This document shows positions 38,648-48,365 of a DNA stretch of 64,000 bases, in pieces; the stretch's first letter is position 1, and each line of letters begins with the position of its first letter. This stretch comes from Devosia submarina (GTDB lineage Bacteria > Pseudomonadota > Alphaproteobacteria > Rhizobiales > Devosiaceae). The translations under genes were made by a program, and so were the position numbers. The notes under the pieces were generated by a model. It was not told the DNA's origin, made no database searches, and saw nothing but the letters and a program-made list of their open reading frames with translations. The stretch lies in NCBI RefSeq assembly GCF_003056345.1, contig NZ_PYWB01000001.1:434001-498000 (forward strand). The letters are read 5' to 3'.

Positions 38648-40638
38648 GCCGAAGCCTCCAGGCGAACTGCGATCGGGCTGTTGCCTTCGCGCACGAAAGC
38701 GGAACCGCGCGTGAGGGCGGAGGCGGCAAGCAGGGCGAGCGTCTCGCCTTCCTTTACCCGCATGACGACCCCGATGGCCTTGTGCGGGTCGCTCTCATCG
38801 GCATTGGCATGGATCAGCGCGCCCACTTCAAGCCGGCGATTGTCTGATGAGACTTTGAGGCAGATCGAGCTTTCCCCACCGAACCTGCACAGAAGATATG
38901 CAGGAACCCCGTCGGGCGATCGCCCAGCCGCTTTTTCAGCCCGAAAGTCACGTCTGCCCACCGGGATCAAGGCAACCCGCTCCTGCGCAACAACCCCTGC
39001 GCTTTGTGCCGGGATGGCCCCTAATTGAGTGCCGGCGACGATGTCCGCGATGGCGAGCGGATGCGGCATGTCGGCCAGCGACCAGCTTGCCTCTTTCGCC
39101 CCAAAGGGCAGCCAGGCCGGCCAGCGCGAGCGCTTTCTCTGTGGCCGTTCGATATAGCTTTGTCCACCATCGAGATAGGCCGGCGCAGGGGATTCTACAT
39201 TGCTCCTCGCGGACGGGGCAGGGTCATCCGGCGTCTCATAGATCGGATCGATCAACCGCTCCTCGACGGAAATGCTACGCCGGTTCAGAACCTGCGCGAC
39301 GGCAGCCTTGCCGCTTCTGAGGCACGCATGATGGCTGATATAGCCTGCCGCACTTCCGGCGAGGGCAATCCCCGCGGGACCCTTGAGGATCGGGTCCAGT
39401 CGGCCAGCCGGGTTCCATTGGCTTTCGCCGCCCGCCATGTGCCAAAGCGTTAAGTCCGGCTGCCATCCCCCACAAACCACAAGGCGATCGGCGCTCAAGG
39501 CGGTCTCGGCCGGGCCGGGGTGGTGCAGGCTCGATTGGGGGCTCACCAGCAGCGCCCGGCTTTTTGGCGCAAGCTTTGCTTCCCCCGTGATGGTTCCGGA
39601 GGCCATGGTGATCCCATAGGCCTTGGAAAACTCGATAAAGCGCGATTGCGGATCGGTTCGCCCATCCATGATACGTCCAACGGCGACGCCGGCATCCGTT
39701 GCCAGCATCGCAAGGCGATAGGATGCATTGCTCACGGTCGAGAAGAGCGCGGTTTTGCCTGTCCAGACGCCGAACTGCTGGGCGAGATGATAGCTTTCAA
39801 GCGTCGTGGCCACCCCCGGCAGCCTGTTTCCAGCAAAAACCGGCAGCCGCTCGATGACGCCGGTCGCAACCACGATGCAGCGCGTCGGTATATCCAAAAT
39901 CCGGCCGGCAGGCACGCCACCGACCATGCCAACACTATGCACCCGGACAGTTCCGGGTCGCGCGGCAATGGCTTTGGTGCCGAGCATCACATAAACCGTG
40001 TGATCCTGCGCAATGGCCGCAACCAGGCGCTGGATGCTTTGGTCAGGCGCCTCTTCCCCCTCCTGCGAGCCATAAAGACTGGCATAGCCGCCAAGGCTCA
40101 GGCTCGATTCCACAAGGGTGACGCGCAGACCAGCCTTCACCCCGGCAAGAGCTGCTGTCATCCCCGCAATACCGCCGCCAACAACCACAAGATCGGTCTC
40201 GGCGCCCGTTTCGGCATCACTGTCCAGCCATGGCTGCAGCATGGCCTGGGGATCATCCAGGTCCAGGTCCAGCGAACGCGAGGGTTTAATGAGCGCCATG
40301 GCCGCGCTTAGTGGCGCTAGGCGCCCAGCGCCCAGGGTCACATACTGTGCACCATCCGTCGCCGGCGTGCGCTCCATGGGCAGCGCCTTAGCCAGATTGT
40401 CCCGGTGTGCGAGAGGCAGCACAGCGGGCGCATGGCGCAGGCTCAGCGCCAGCGGGCAGCCATCGCGCGAGCCGACGCTATCATATCCCGAGGCTATCAC
40501 GGCGCTCAGAACTGTATCGCCTTCGAACCCTGAAATGGTTCTGCCATTGAGCCGGAACTTGATCGGACGGCTGCGGATGATGGCGCTGCCTGCGAAGTGC
40601 CGCGCCCGGGATTGGAGGCGATCGGGTTGATCTTTCAA
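38644..40638 (-). CDS. Compact sarcosine-oxidase alpha-like FAD protein
   Basis: The 664-residue protein starts with a SoxA/HcnA-type N-terminal domain (RPIKFRLNGRTISGFEGDTVLSAV). An FAD-binding fold follows, with the Rossmann motif VVVGGGIAGMTAALAG at residues 151-166. The C-terminus (about 570-660) resembles only the last part of the GcvT-like domain. Full-length SoxA proteins are about 1000 residues, so this one is shortened. The usual HRPRG motif after the N-terminal domain is missing. Its start overlaps the stop of the upstream SoxB-like gene by 4 bases. The substrate is unknown; an amine or amino acid is inferred. Confidence 0.75.
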   Translation of the reverse strand: MKDQPDRLQSRARHFAGSAIIRSRPIKFRLNGRTISGFEGDTVLSAVIASGYDSVGSRDGCPLALSLRHAPAVLPLAHRDNLAKALPMERTPATDGAQYVTLGAGRLAPLSAAMALIKPSRSLDLDLDDPQAMLQPWLDSDAETGAETDLVVVGGGIAGMTAALAGVKAGLRVTLVESSLSLGGYASLYGSQEGEEAPDQSIQRLVAAIAQDHTVYVMLGTKAIAARPGTVRVHSVGMVGGVPAGRILDIPTRCIVVATGVIERLPVFAGNRLPGVATTLESYHLAQQFGVWTGKTALFSTVSNASYRLAMLATDAGVAVGRIMDGRTDPQSRFIEFSKAYGITMASGTITGEAKLAPKSRALLVSPQSSLHHPGPAETALSADRLVVCGGWQPDLTLWHMAGGESQWNPAGRLDPILKGPAGIALAGSAAGYISHHACLRSGKAAVAQVLNRRSISVEERLIDPIYETPDDPAPSARSNVESPAPAYLDGGQSYIERPQRKRSRWPAWLPFGAKEASWSLADMPHPLAIADIVAGTQLGAIPAQSAGVVAQERVALIPVGRRDFRAEKAAGRSPDGVPAYLLCRFGGESSICLKVSSDNRRLEVGALIHANADESDPHKAIGVVMRVKEGETLALLAASALTRGSAFVREGNSPIAVRLEASA

Positions 40639-41696
40639 AGCGGATCACCCCATTCGGCTACACTCGAAAGGGCCGCATCACGATCCACCAGCCGGGCCGC
40701 GAACCATTCCTTTTCCTCTGGGCTGCCGGTTCCAGCAAGCCACCGTGCAATGGCCGGGGCAAAAAACGCGCCGCTCAAGCCAAAGCCTGCAACCAGGTCC
40801 GGCCCCGTCCCACCGACGCGCCCAACCACCGGCGCCCGGTCGACCGCAACGATACGCTGATAGCTCGATTGCCCCGCCTGGCGAATCCTTTGTGCTCCAA
40901 GCCCCGCCGCGACAGCCTGGCCAACCTGCTCGATCGCCCCGGGTCCAAGCGCCACAAGCCCCCTCCGGAACTGCTGTGAAAGCACCAAACCACTATCCAA
41001 CTGGTACATGAGCCTGCCCGGCAGCGGCTTGCCCGTCTCGGTTAACACGGTACTCGCCGCGTGAGCCGTGATAATCGCCGGCCAAGTTTCCGCCGAGAGC
41101 TGGCCAAGGATCGCCCCGTCATCGGCCAAAACCGTCTGCCCGATTTCGTATCCCTGATCGTCCGCAACCACCACCGTACTGCCATCGGGCTTCAGCACGA
41201 GCGGCGCATCCATCGGCGCCCGCGCCACGCCAAGGGACAGCAGCCAGCGATCAAGCACGGGCTCAAGGGTTGCCCGGTGCAACAGCAGCGCATCGCGAAA
41301 CACAAAGCCTTGCTGCCCCTCGTCCAGAACATGGGGACGCACGCGCTCGGCGGGCACGCCAAAGGCCTGAGCCATATGGCTGATGTGCCCCAGCGCCTCG
41401 ATCCCCTCGGACATCGCTGCATAAAAGATCGGATCGATCCGGGACACGGCGCCGCGCGCCCCGACCCGGTTCAGCAGCTTGTGCGTTTCGCGGGTGAGCT
41501 TGCAGAGCAAGGACCAGCTCTCCGGACGCGTCAGAGGTGCAACCGAAAGTTCAAGCCCCCGCGGCAACCGATAGCCCGATTGGCTCTCGCCCTGAAATAA
41601 AACCGACTTCTTGTGCACGCTGGCCAGCAGTCCTGCGATCAACCGCGCCTGTGGACTGGCTCCCAAAACTGCAAAGTCGACATGCCTTGCACTCAT
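40635..41696 (-). CDS. FAD-dependent oxidoreductase, SoxB-like
   Basis: The 353-residue protein has an N-terminal Rossmann-type motif (FAVLGASPQARLIAG) that lacks the usual GxGxxG spacing. The C-terminal FAD region has SSYQRIVAVDRAPVVGRVGGTGPDLVAGFGLSGAFFAPAIAR, as in DAO/SoxB-family oxidoreductases. It forms an operon with the SoxA-like gene downstream, so the two probably make a two-subunit oxidoreductase. ATG 41696 is preferred; an in-frame start at 41762 adds a non-typical leader. No soxG or soxD gene lies nearby. Confidence 0.72.
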   Translation of the reverse strand: MSARHVDFAVLGASPQARLIAGLLASVHKKSVLFQGESQSGYRLPRGLELSVAPLTRPESWSLLCKLTRETHKLLNRVGARGAVSRIDPIFYAAMSEGIEALGHISHMAQAFGVPAERVRPHVLDEGQQGFVFRDALLLHRATLEPVLDRWLLSLGVARAPMDAPLVLKPDGSTVVVADDQGYEIGQTVLADDGAILGQLSAETWPAIITAHAASTVLTETGKPLPGRLMYQLDSGLVLSQQFRRGLVALGPGAIEQVGQAVAAGLGAQRIRQAGQSSYQRIVAVDRAPVVGRVGGTGPDLVAGFGLSGAFFAPAIARWLAGTGSPEEKEWFAARLVDRDAALSSVAEWGDPL

Positions 41697-41819
41697 GCCC
41701 CGGCACGAACCTGTGGCAATGCGTCCGCGCCGATCACACGTGTTTTGCTGGTTTTTGAGCACGACGCGCTTATACAGGACCTATTCCTGCCGCGAGCCGG
41801 CACCGAGCGCCTGGGGCCA

Positions 41820-42905
41820 ATGCTTTTCTGGTTTGTTGCCACTGCCGTTACCGTCATCGCCTGCGCTGCCCTTTACTACGCAGCGGGTCCACGCATGGTC
41901 AACCAAAGCACGCCACTTTCGGGCGATCCCAACAGCCATTTTCGCCTCCTGCTTGACGGGATTGAAAGCGATCGCGCCAGCGGCAAGCTGGGCGAGGCGG
42001 AAGCCGTTGCGGCAAAAGCCGAGCTCGCCCGCGAAATCCTGCGCGCCAAGGCGGATCAGGACGGGGCACGGACGGCATCTGCCAGCCTGGGTCGCAAGCC
42101 ACTCGCCATCGGCCTTCTTGCCGTCGCCTTTTTGGCACTAGGCCTTTACGCGCTCCTTGGTAGCCCTAACCTTCCAGCCCAGCCCTTGGCAGATCGCCCC
42201 GAGCTTGCTGCTGCAAACCTGGACCTCGGAAGCGCTGTTGCGCGGATCGAGGCAGCCCTTGCTGCCAATCCCGATGATCTGCAGGGTTGGTCCGTGATCG
42301 CCCCTGCTTATGTTGAGCTGGGCCGCCTCGAAGATGCGATCCGGGCCTATCGGCGCGTGCTTGAACTGGGCGAGCCGACCGCGGCGGTGCAGACAAGCCT
42401 TGCCGAAGTCCTGTTGCTCCAGGCCAATGGCGCAGGCTCCCCCGAAGCCATGGACCTGCTGGAAGCCGCGGCCCAGAGCGATCCCAACCATGTCCTCTCC
42501 CGGCTCTATCTCGCTTCCGAGTTGACCCGGCAGGAACGCTATCCCGAAGCGGTCGATGCCTGGAACGCGGCAATTGCCCTGTCCACGGGCGAGGAGCTCT
42601 GGCTCTCCGCAGCACAGGAAGGTCTCCGAGTGGCGCAAAGCGGGGGCACCGCCGAGGCTGAGGCCCAGCAAGCCCAAATGATTGCGCAGATGGTTTCCGG
42701 CCTGGCCGAGCGCCTGGCACAAAGCGGTGGCTCGATCGAAGAATGGGCGCAATTGGTGCGCGCCTATCTTGTGCTGGGCGACGAGGAAAAGGCGCAAGCG
42801 GCCTATGACGACGCCGTCCGGGCCTTTCCGCAGGCCTTTGATCGCGGCGACCTCGACACCATCGCCCTGGGTGCCGGCCTGAAACTCAATGGAGCGACGC
42901 CATGA
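41820..42905 (+). CDS. ccmI: Cytochrome c maturation protein CcmI (CycH)
   Basis: The 361-residue protein has an N-terminal membrane helix (FWFVATAVTVIACAALYYAA), a cytoplasmic loop with EAVAAKAELAREIL, and a second helix near residue 100 (LAIGLLAVAFLALGLYALL). A large periplasmic domain with TPR repeats follows. CcmI holds apocytochrome c for the CcmF/CcmH haem lyase. ATG 41820 is chosen since the longer frame upstream overlaps the divergent SoxB-like gene. The stop overlaps ccmE by 4 bases. Confidence 0.9.
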   Translation: MLFWFVATAVTVIACAALYYAAGPRMVNQSTPLSGDPNSHFRLLLDGIESDRASGKLGEAEAVAAKAELAREILRAKADQDGARTASASLGRKPLAIGLLAVAFLALGLYALLGSPNLPAQPLADRPELAAANLDLGSAVARIEAALAANPDDLQGWSVIAPAYVELGRLEDAIRAYRRVLELGEPTAAVQTSLAEVLLLQANGAGSPEAMDLLEAAAQSDPNHVLSRLYLASELTRQERYPEAVDAWNAAIALSTGEELWLSAAQEGLRVAQSGGTAEAEAQQAQMIAQMVSGLAERLAQSGGSIEEWAQLVRAYLVLGDEEKAQAAYDDAVRAFPQAFDRGDLDTIALGAGLKLNGATP

Positions 42906-43375
42906 CCATGCCCGCAACGATCCGCAAGAAAAGCTGGACGCGCAAGCAGAAGCGTTTGGCGACTATTGGGGGCCTTGGCCTTGTGCTCGCGCTCTCCACC
43001 ACGCTGGTGCTGATCGCCCTTCGTGACCAGATCGTCTTCTTTTATTCGCCCTCCGACGTCATCAGCAAGGAGGTCGTTCCCGGCCAGGCGATCCGGCTCG
43101 GCGGCCTCGTCAAGGACGGCACCTGGCAGCGCGACGGGCAAAACAACAGCTTCGTGGTGACAGACGGGGCAAACGACATCTCGGCGAGCTATGTCGGCAT
43201 CCTCCCCGATCTGTTCCGCGAAGGGCAGGGCGTGGTGGCGGAAGGCAGCCTCGGCCCCGAAGGCAATTTCCAGGCGACCAACGTTTTGGCCAAGCACGAC
43301 GAGAACTATGTTCCCAAGGAAGTCGTGGACGCGCTCAAGGCCAGCGGCGAGTGGCGGCCGGAGGCTGGGCAATGA
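42902..43375 (+). CDS. ccmE: Cytochrome c-type biogenesis haem chaperone CcmE
   Basis: The 157-residue protein has one membrane helix (about residues 20-40) and an OB-fold periplasmic domain. The haem-binding His132 lies in LAKHDENYVPKEV, with the conserved Tyr136 next to it. It carries haem from CcmC to CcmF. It overlaps ccmI by 4 bases. The gap to ccmF is 139 bases and holds palindromic repeats, which is unusual for this tight operon. Confidence 0.95.
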   Translation: MTMPATIRKKSWTRKQKRLATIGGLGLVLALSTTLVLIALRDQIVFFYSPSDVISKEVVPGQAIRLGGLVKDGTWQRDGQNNSFVVTDGANDISASYVGILPDLFREGQGVVAEGSLGPEGNFQATNVLAKHDENYVPKEVVDALKASGEWRPEAGQ

Positions 43376-43396
43376 GCGATCTGAGTTGTAATCCCC

Positions 43397-43498
43397 ACCT
43401 GACCTCCCCCTGGGAGGGGGAGGAATTGCATCGTGGTTGTGTCGCGATGTTGCCCCGAACACAGCGCCTAACCTCCCCCTCCCAGGGGGAGGTTAGGT
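43397..43498. repeat. CTCCCCCT palindromic repeats between ccmE and ccmF
   Basis: There are two hairpins: CCTCCCCCT-GGG-AGGGGGAGG at the left end and CCTAACCTCCCCCT-CCC-AGGGGGAGGTTAGG at 43468-43498, a perfect 14-bp stem. They lie inside the ccm operon. A related element is seen near 61614-61640. Confidence 0.7.
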
Positions 43499-43514
43499 GG
43501 GAGGCTCACCAACC

Positions 43515-45488
43515 ATGAGCATCGAACTCGGCCATTTCGCCCTGATCCTGGCTTTTGCGATTGCCACCATCTCCACCATTGGCGGCTATCTGTTCTGGCG
43601 AACCGGGCTGCGCATTGCCATGGTCCTGAGCCAGGGAGCCATTCTCCAGTTCATCCTCGTGGCTGTCGCGTTCGGGGCGCTGATCCAGGCCTTTGTGGTT
43701 TCGGACTTTAGTCTGGCGCTTGCCGTCAATCACTCCCACTCGCTTAAGCCCCTCCTGTTCAAGATCTCGGGCGTCTGGGGCAATCACGAAGGCTCCATGG
43801 TTCTATGGATCCTGATCCTGGTCGCCTTCGGCGCCATGGTGGCAGCCTTTGGGCGCCGTCTGCCCCATGATCTGCTCGCCCTTGTGCTGGCCACCCAGAG
43901 CCTGCTCACGGCGGCTTTTGCGGGATTTACCCTCTTTACCTCCAATCCCTTCGAGCGCGTCTTTCAACCCCCGCTCGAGGGCAATGACCTTAACCCGGTC
44001 CTGCAGGACATCGGCCTCGCTATCCACCCGCCGCTGCTTTATGCCGGCTATGTCGGGTTCTCCATCTGCTTCTCCTTTGCCGTGGCGGCGCTGATCTCGG
44101 GCCGGATTGATCAGGCCTGGGCGCGCTGGGTCCGCCCCTGGACCATGCTGAGCTGGACCTTTTTGACCCTGGGCATCGCCATGGGCTCCTACTGGGCCTA
44201 TTACGAGCTCGGCTGGGGCGGCTGGTGGTTCTGGGACCCGGTGGAAAATGCCAGCTTCATGCCCTGGCTTGCCGGCACGGCGCTGCTCCACTCGGCGCTG
44301 GTGATGGAAAAGCGCAACGCGCTCAAGATCTGGACGATCTTTTTGAGCATCATCACCTTCTCGCTCTCGCTACTGGGCACGTTCCTGGTGCGCTCGGGCA
44401 TCCTGACCTCCGTCCACACCTTTGCCAGCGACCCCACGCGCGGCCTGGTCATCCTCACCCTTCTGGCACTGGTGATCGGTGGCGCTTTCTTCCTGTTTGC
44501 CCTGCGCGCCTCGTCCCTGCGCCAAGGGGGGTTATTCGCGCCCGTGAGCCGCGAAGGCGCACTGATCCTGAACAATCTTTTCCTCGCAACTGCCGTCGGT
44601 GCCGTGCTGGTCGGAACGCTTTATCCGCTCCTGCTCGATGCGCTCACCGGCACCTCCATTTCCGTTGGCGCTCCGTTCTTCAATCTAACCTTCGGCGCGC
44701 TCATGGCGCCGCTTCTTCTGGTCCTGCCATTCGGCCCGCTTCTGGCCTGGAAGCGTGCTGATGTGGTCAATGCCGCCCAGCGCCTCATGGCCGCGGCAGG
44801 TCTTGCCATCTTTGTCACCATTCTTGTTTCCGCCCTGGGCGGCGTTGCCCTTTCGCTGGCGCCGCTTGGCCTGCTCCTGGGCTTTTGGGTGGCATTCGGC
44901 GCCGTTGCTGAACTGGTCGACAGAAGCAAGCTCGGCCGCATCCCCCTGGGCGAAAGCCGGCGCCGCCTTGTCGGGCTGCCCCGCACAGCCTGGTCCACCG
45001 CCATCGGCCATTTCGGCGTAGGCGTCACTGTGCTGGGCATTGTGTCCACCACCGCCTGGGAAACCGAACTGGTTACTCGCCTTAATCCCGGCGAAACCGC
45101 TGTTCTGGCCGGCTACACAATAGCATTCGACAGCTTCGAGCAGGTGCCGGGCCCCAACTACATTTCCGACCAGGGCCACTTCACCATCACCGCGCCCAAT
45201 GGCCGCACCCGCCAGACCATGGCCGACCGGCGCACCTATGTCGCCAGCGGCATGCCCACCACGGAAGCCGCCATCGAGACCTATGGCTTCTCCCAGCTCT
45301 ATCTCCAGCTTGGCGAACCTCTGGAAGACACCCACGTCGTCCGCGTCTGGCACAAGCCCTATATCACGCTGATCTGGCTGGGCGCCGTGCTGATGTCTCT
45401 CGCGGGCTTGCTCTCGCTCACCGATCGCAAGCTGCGCATCGGCGTTCCCCAAAAGGCGCGCAAGCCCGTCGCGGAGCCAGCCCAATGA
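43515..45488 (+). CDS. ccmF: Haem lyase subunit CcmF
   Basis: The 657-residue protein has about 14-15 membrane helices and the tryptophan-rich WWD motif [18 protein letters not shown] at about residues 235-252. A conserved segment [14 protein letters not shown] ([15 protein letters not shown]) is near residue 92. CcmF is the core of the haem lyase that joins haem to apocytochrome c in the periplasm. ATG 43515 is chosen because the upstream in-frame GTG gives a poor leader. The stop overlaps ccmH by 4 bases. Confidence 0.96.
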   Translation: MSIELGHFALILAFAIATISTIGGYLFWRTGLRIAMVLSQGAILQFILVAVAFGALIQAFVVSDFSLALAVNHSHSLKPLLFKISGVWGNHEGSMVLWILILVAFGAMVAAFGRRLPHDLLALVLATQSLLTAAFAGFTLFTSNPFERVFQPPLEGNDLNPVLQDIGLAIHPPLLYAGYVGFSICFSFAVAALISGRIDQAWARWVRPWTMLSWTFLTLGIAMGSYWAYYELGWGGWWFWDPVENASFMPWLAGTALLHSALVMEKRNALKIWTIFLSIITFSLSLLGTFLVRSGILTSVHTFASDPTRGLVILTLLALVIGGAFFLFALRASSLRQGGLFAPVSREGALILNNLFLATAVGAVLVGTLYPLLLDALTGTSISVGAPFFNLTFGALMAPLLLVLPFGPLLAWKRADVVNAAQRLMAAAGLAIFVTILVSALGGVALSLAPLGLLLGFWVAFGAVAELVDRSKLGRIPLGESRRRLVGLPRTAWSTAIGHFGVGVTVLGIVSTTAWETELVTRLNPGETAVLAGYTIAFDSFEQVPGPNYISDQGHFTITAPNGRTRQTMADRRTYVASGMPTTEAAIETYGFSQLYLQLGEPLEDTHVVRVWHKPYITLIWLGAVLMSLAGLLSLTDRKLRIGVPQKARKPVAEPAQ

Positions 45489-45934
45489 CCTGGCTGCGCG
45501 CTCTGCTCCTGGCCCTCTCTCTGCTTGCCGCCCAATCGGCCGCAGCCGTCAGCCCTGACGAAATGCTCGCCGATCCCGCCCTTGAACAGCGCGCTCGCGA
45601 CATTTCGGCGGAACTGCGCTGCCTCGTCTGCCAGAACCAGTCCATCGACGACAGCGACGCCGATCTAGCGCGGGACCTCCGCGTCCTTGTCCGCGAGCGC
45701 CTCGTCGCTGGCGACAGCGACGAAGCCATTCGCCAGTTCCTGGTGGACCGTTATGGCGAGTTCGTCCTGCTCAATCCGCGCGTCAACAATCACACCCTGC
45801 TGCTGTGGGGCGCAGCGCCCGTGCTGCTGCTGGCAGGGCTCCTTGTGCTGTGGCTGATGGGCCGGCGCCGCCGCGCCGCTGCACCTGGGTTAAGTCCCGA
45901 GGAGCAGGCAGCATTGGACGAGTTCGAGTCCTGA
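45485..45934 (+). CDS. ccmH: Cytochrome c maturation thiol reductase CcmH
   Basis: The 149-residue protein has a signal peptide (about 1-21) and the redox motif LRCLVCQ at residues 44-50 with Cys46 and Cys49. It then has [21 protein letters not shown] and a C-terminal membrane helix. CcmH reduces apocytochrome c for haem attachment at the CcmF/CcmI complex. The start overlaps ccmF by 4 bases. It ends the ccm genes in this window; ccmABCDG must be elsewhere. Confidence 0.95.
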   Translation: MTWLRALLLALSLLAAQSAAAVSPDEMLADPALEQRARDISAELRCLVCQNQSIDDSDADLARDLRVLVRERLVAGDSDEAIRQFLVDRYGEFVLLNPRVNNHTLLLWGAAPVLLLAGLLVLWLMGRRRRAAAPGLSPEEQAALDEFES

Positions 45935-46088
45935 GCCATTGATCGGCCGGGCGAAAACCCTCGTCCTCTGCCCCAATCCTGCCCGCAACATTGCCAAGGT
46001 TTAATGTTCGGGCAACGTGCATGAAAGATCGGGCGTTCCATATATAGCCCACAAGCTGTTGAGGGCTTGCCGAAGGAGATTGGTATTC

Positions 46089-47627
46089 ATGCGCTCGACT
46101 ATTCTTTCGCGTACTCGCCGTTGGCTGGGGGCATCGGCCCTTGCCATGCTGGTGGGCATTGGTGGGGTATCCACTGCATTCGTCATGACCGGCCAGACCG
46201 CTACTGCACAGGTGCAGCCGGCAGCTCAAATCGTTGTTCCCCAGGCCGCACAGCCCCAGGCCGGCTTTGCCGACCTTGTTGAAGCGGTCAAGCCCGCCGT
46301 CGTTTCCATTCTTGTGGAAGCCGAGGAAAGTGCGGGCATGATCCAGCGCCGCGGCGGCGGCCAGTTCAATTTCAACTTCCCCGATTTGCCGCCCGATCAC
46401 CCCTTCCGTGACTTCTTTGACCGCTTCGGCGGGCCCGGCGGTCCTGGTGGCCGCGGCATGGACGGCCAGGAAGCGCCCCGTCGCCAATACATGGCAGCCG
46501 GTTCAGGCTTTGTGATCTCGGCTGATGGCTATGTCGTCACCAACAACCACGTTGTTGAGGACGCAACTAAGGTCACCGTCGTGTTCGATGATGGCTCCGA
46601 GCAGATCGCAGAGATCGTCGGCACCGACGAACGCACCGATCTGGCTGTGCTCAAGATCGAAGGCACCGATCTGCCTTTCGTGAGCTTCGAGACTGAAGCT
46701 AGCCGCGTGGGTGACTGGGTCGTTGCCATCGGTAACCCGTTTGGTCTCGGCGGCACCGTCACTGCTGGCGTGATCTCGGGAGCCGGCCGCAATATTGGCG
46801 GCTCCAACTATGGCGATTTCCTGCAGATCGACGCTGCGGTCAACACCGGTAACTCGGGTGGCCCAGCCTTCAACACCCGTGGCGAAGTGGTTGGCGTCAA
46901 CACCGCCATCTATTCGCCAAACGGCGGCAATGTGGGCATCGCGTTCGCCATCCCCGCGGCAACCGTCAAGGGCATCGTTGACCAGCTGATCAACAGCGGC
47001 ACCGTCACCCGCGGCTATCTCGGCGTCGGCATCCAGGATGTCAGCCGTGACATCGCCGATGGCGTTGGCCTTGCCGAAGCCAAGGGCGCGATCGTCAGCA
47101 ATGTCGCCGAAGATGGCCCGGCGGGTCCCGCCGGTATCCGTTCCGGCGACATCATCACTGCCGTTGATGGCGACCCGATCGATGACGCGCTCGACCTTAG
47201 CCGCACCATTGCCGGCAAGGCTCCCGACACCACGGTGGAACTGACCATCTGGCGCGACGGTGCCGAGACCAAGGCTTCGGTGAAGCTGGGCACGCTCAAC
47301 GAAGAAGCCGCCGCCAGCGAAGAACAGCCGGCTCCCGCCCCGCAGGCTCCTGTTCCCGGCGAAACCAGCGTTGGCCTGACCCTGGTTCCCAATGCTGATG
47401 GTTCAGGTGGCCTGCTGGTGCAGGATGTTGAGCCTGAATCGCAGGCCGCACAGAAGGGCATCGCCGTTGGCGACGCAATTCTGGAGGTCAACAACACGCC
47501 GGTGAACTCGATCGAAGAGTTCGAGTCCGCGATCGAGGCGGTAAAGGCCAAGGGCCTCAACACCGCACTCGTCAAGGCTAGCCGCGATGGCAATGCCCGC
47601 TTTATCGGGCTGCCCTTGAGCGAGTAA
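46089..47627 (+). CDS. degP: DegP/HtrA-type periplasmic serine protease
   Basis: The 512-residue protein has a signal peptide (about 1-40), a trypsin-like protease domain with the triad His154 (NNHVV), Asp184 (RTDLAVLKI) and Ser256 (GNSGGPAF), and two PDZ domains (about 300-385 and 410-500). It degrades or refolds damaged proteins in the periplasm. The ribosome binding site AAGGAG precedes ATG 46089. It follows the ccm operon with a 154-base gap that probably carries its own promoter. A terminator follows the gene. Confidence 0.94.
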   Translation: MRSTILSRTRRWLGASALAMLVGIGGVSTAFVMTGQTATAQVQPAAQIVVPQAAQPQAGFADLVEAVKPAVVSILVEAEESAGMIQRRGGGQFNFNFPDLPPDHPFRDFFDRFGGPGGPGGRGMDGQEAPRRQYMAAGSGFVISADGYVVTNNHVVEDATKVTVVFDDGSEQIAEIVGTDERTDLAVLKIEGTDLPFVSFETEASRVGDWVVAIGNPFGLGGTVTAGVISGAGRNIGGSNYGDFLQIDAAVNTGNSGGPAFNTRGEVVGVNTAIYSPNGGNVGIAFAIPAATVKGIVDQLINSGTVTRGYLGVGIQDVSRDIADGVGLAEAKGAIVSNVAEDGPAGPAGIRSGDIITAVDGDPIDDALDLSRTIAGKAPDTTVELTIWRDGAETKASVKLGTLNEEAAASEEQPAPAPQAPVPGETSVGLTLVPNADGSGGLLVQDVEPESQAAQKGIAVGDAILEVNNTPVNSIEEFESAIEAVKAKGLNTALVKASRDGNARFIGLPLSE

Positions 47628-47636
47628 AAGACCATC

Positions 47637-47670
47637 AGCCCCGGGGCTCAAGTCCCGGGGCTGTTCTTGT
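47637..47670 (+). terminator. Hairpin terminator after degP
   Basis: A perfect 9-bp stem AGCCCCGGG / CCCGGGGCT with an 8-base loop is followed by GTTCTTGT. The T-rich tail is short, so termination may be partial, allowing read-through into the response regulator gene. Confidence 0.6.
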
Positions 47671-47691
47671 GAGTGAGTGCGGAGCGTCGCC

Positions 47692-48363
47692 GTGAAGATT
47701 TTGCTGATCGAAGATGATCGGGAGGCCGCGGCATATCTGATTCAAGCACTGGATGAAGCCGGGCACGTCACCCACCACGCCGCCGATGGGGAAACCGGCT
47801 ATGCCATGGCCTCGGGCATGGACTACGACGTTCTGATCGTCGATCGCATGCTGCCCCGCCGCGATGGCCTCTCCATCGTCGAATCCCTGCGCGCCGAAGG
47901 CGACAAGACCCCGGTCCTCATCCTTTCCGCCTTGGGCGAAGTGGACGACCGCGTCACGGGCCTGCGTGCCGGCGGGGACGATTACCTCACCAAGCCCTAT
48001 GCCTTTACCGAGCTTCTGGCCCGCGTCGAGGTCCTCGCACGCCGCTCCAGTCCCTCGGAGGCCGCTACCAGCTACGAGGTCGGTGGCCTTTCCCTTGATC
48101 GCCTCTCCCGCAAGGTCGAGCGCGATGGCGAGCCCATCCTCTTGCAGCCGCGCGAATTCCGCCTCCTCGAATACCTCATGAAAAACGCCGGCAAGGTCGT
48201 GACACGCACCATGTTGCTCGAAAACGTGTGGGACTACCATTTCGACCCCCAGACCAATGTCATCGACGTTCACATGTCGCGCCTGCGCTCCAAGATCGAC
48301 AAGGGCTATGCCACCCCGCTGCTCCATACCGTGCGCGGCGCCGGCTACATGATCCGGGACTAG
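47692..48363 (+). CDS. OmpR-family response regulator
   Basis: The 223-residue protein has a receiver domain with the acidic pair in EDD, Asp51 in LIVDRMLPRRDG and Lys in LTKPYAFTE. A winged-helix domain follows (about 130-220, with VTRTMLLENVWDYHFDPQTN). Start GTG 47692 has GGAG upstream and begins directly with MKILLIEDD; a GTG at 47677 is less likely. The pair of regulator and kinase is conserved next to degP in Hyphomicrobiales, but its signal is unknown to me. Confidence 0.92.
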   Translation: MKILLIEDDREAAAYLIQALDEAGHVTHHAADGETGYAMASGMDYDVLIVDRMLPRRDGLSIVESLRAEGDKTPVLILSALGEVDDRVTGLRAGGDDYLTKPYAFTELLARVEVLARRSSPSEAATSYEVGGLSLDRLSRKVERDGEPILLQPREFRLLEYLMKNAGKVVTRTMLLENVWDYHFDPQTNVIDVHMSRLRSKIDKGYATPLLHTVRGAGYMIRD

Positions 48364-48365
48364 CC

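Noticed and set aside
43397..43498. A CRISPR-like array of CTCCCCCT repeats
   Set aside because: Only two palindromic units occur, with no regular spacers and no cas genes.
46010..46050. A heat-shock promoter before degP
   Set aside because: CCATATATAG at about 46037-46046 looks like a -10 element, but no matching -35 sequence is visible at the right distance.
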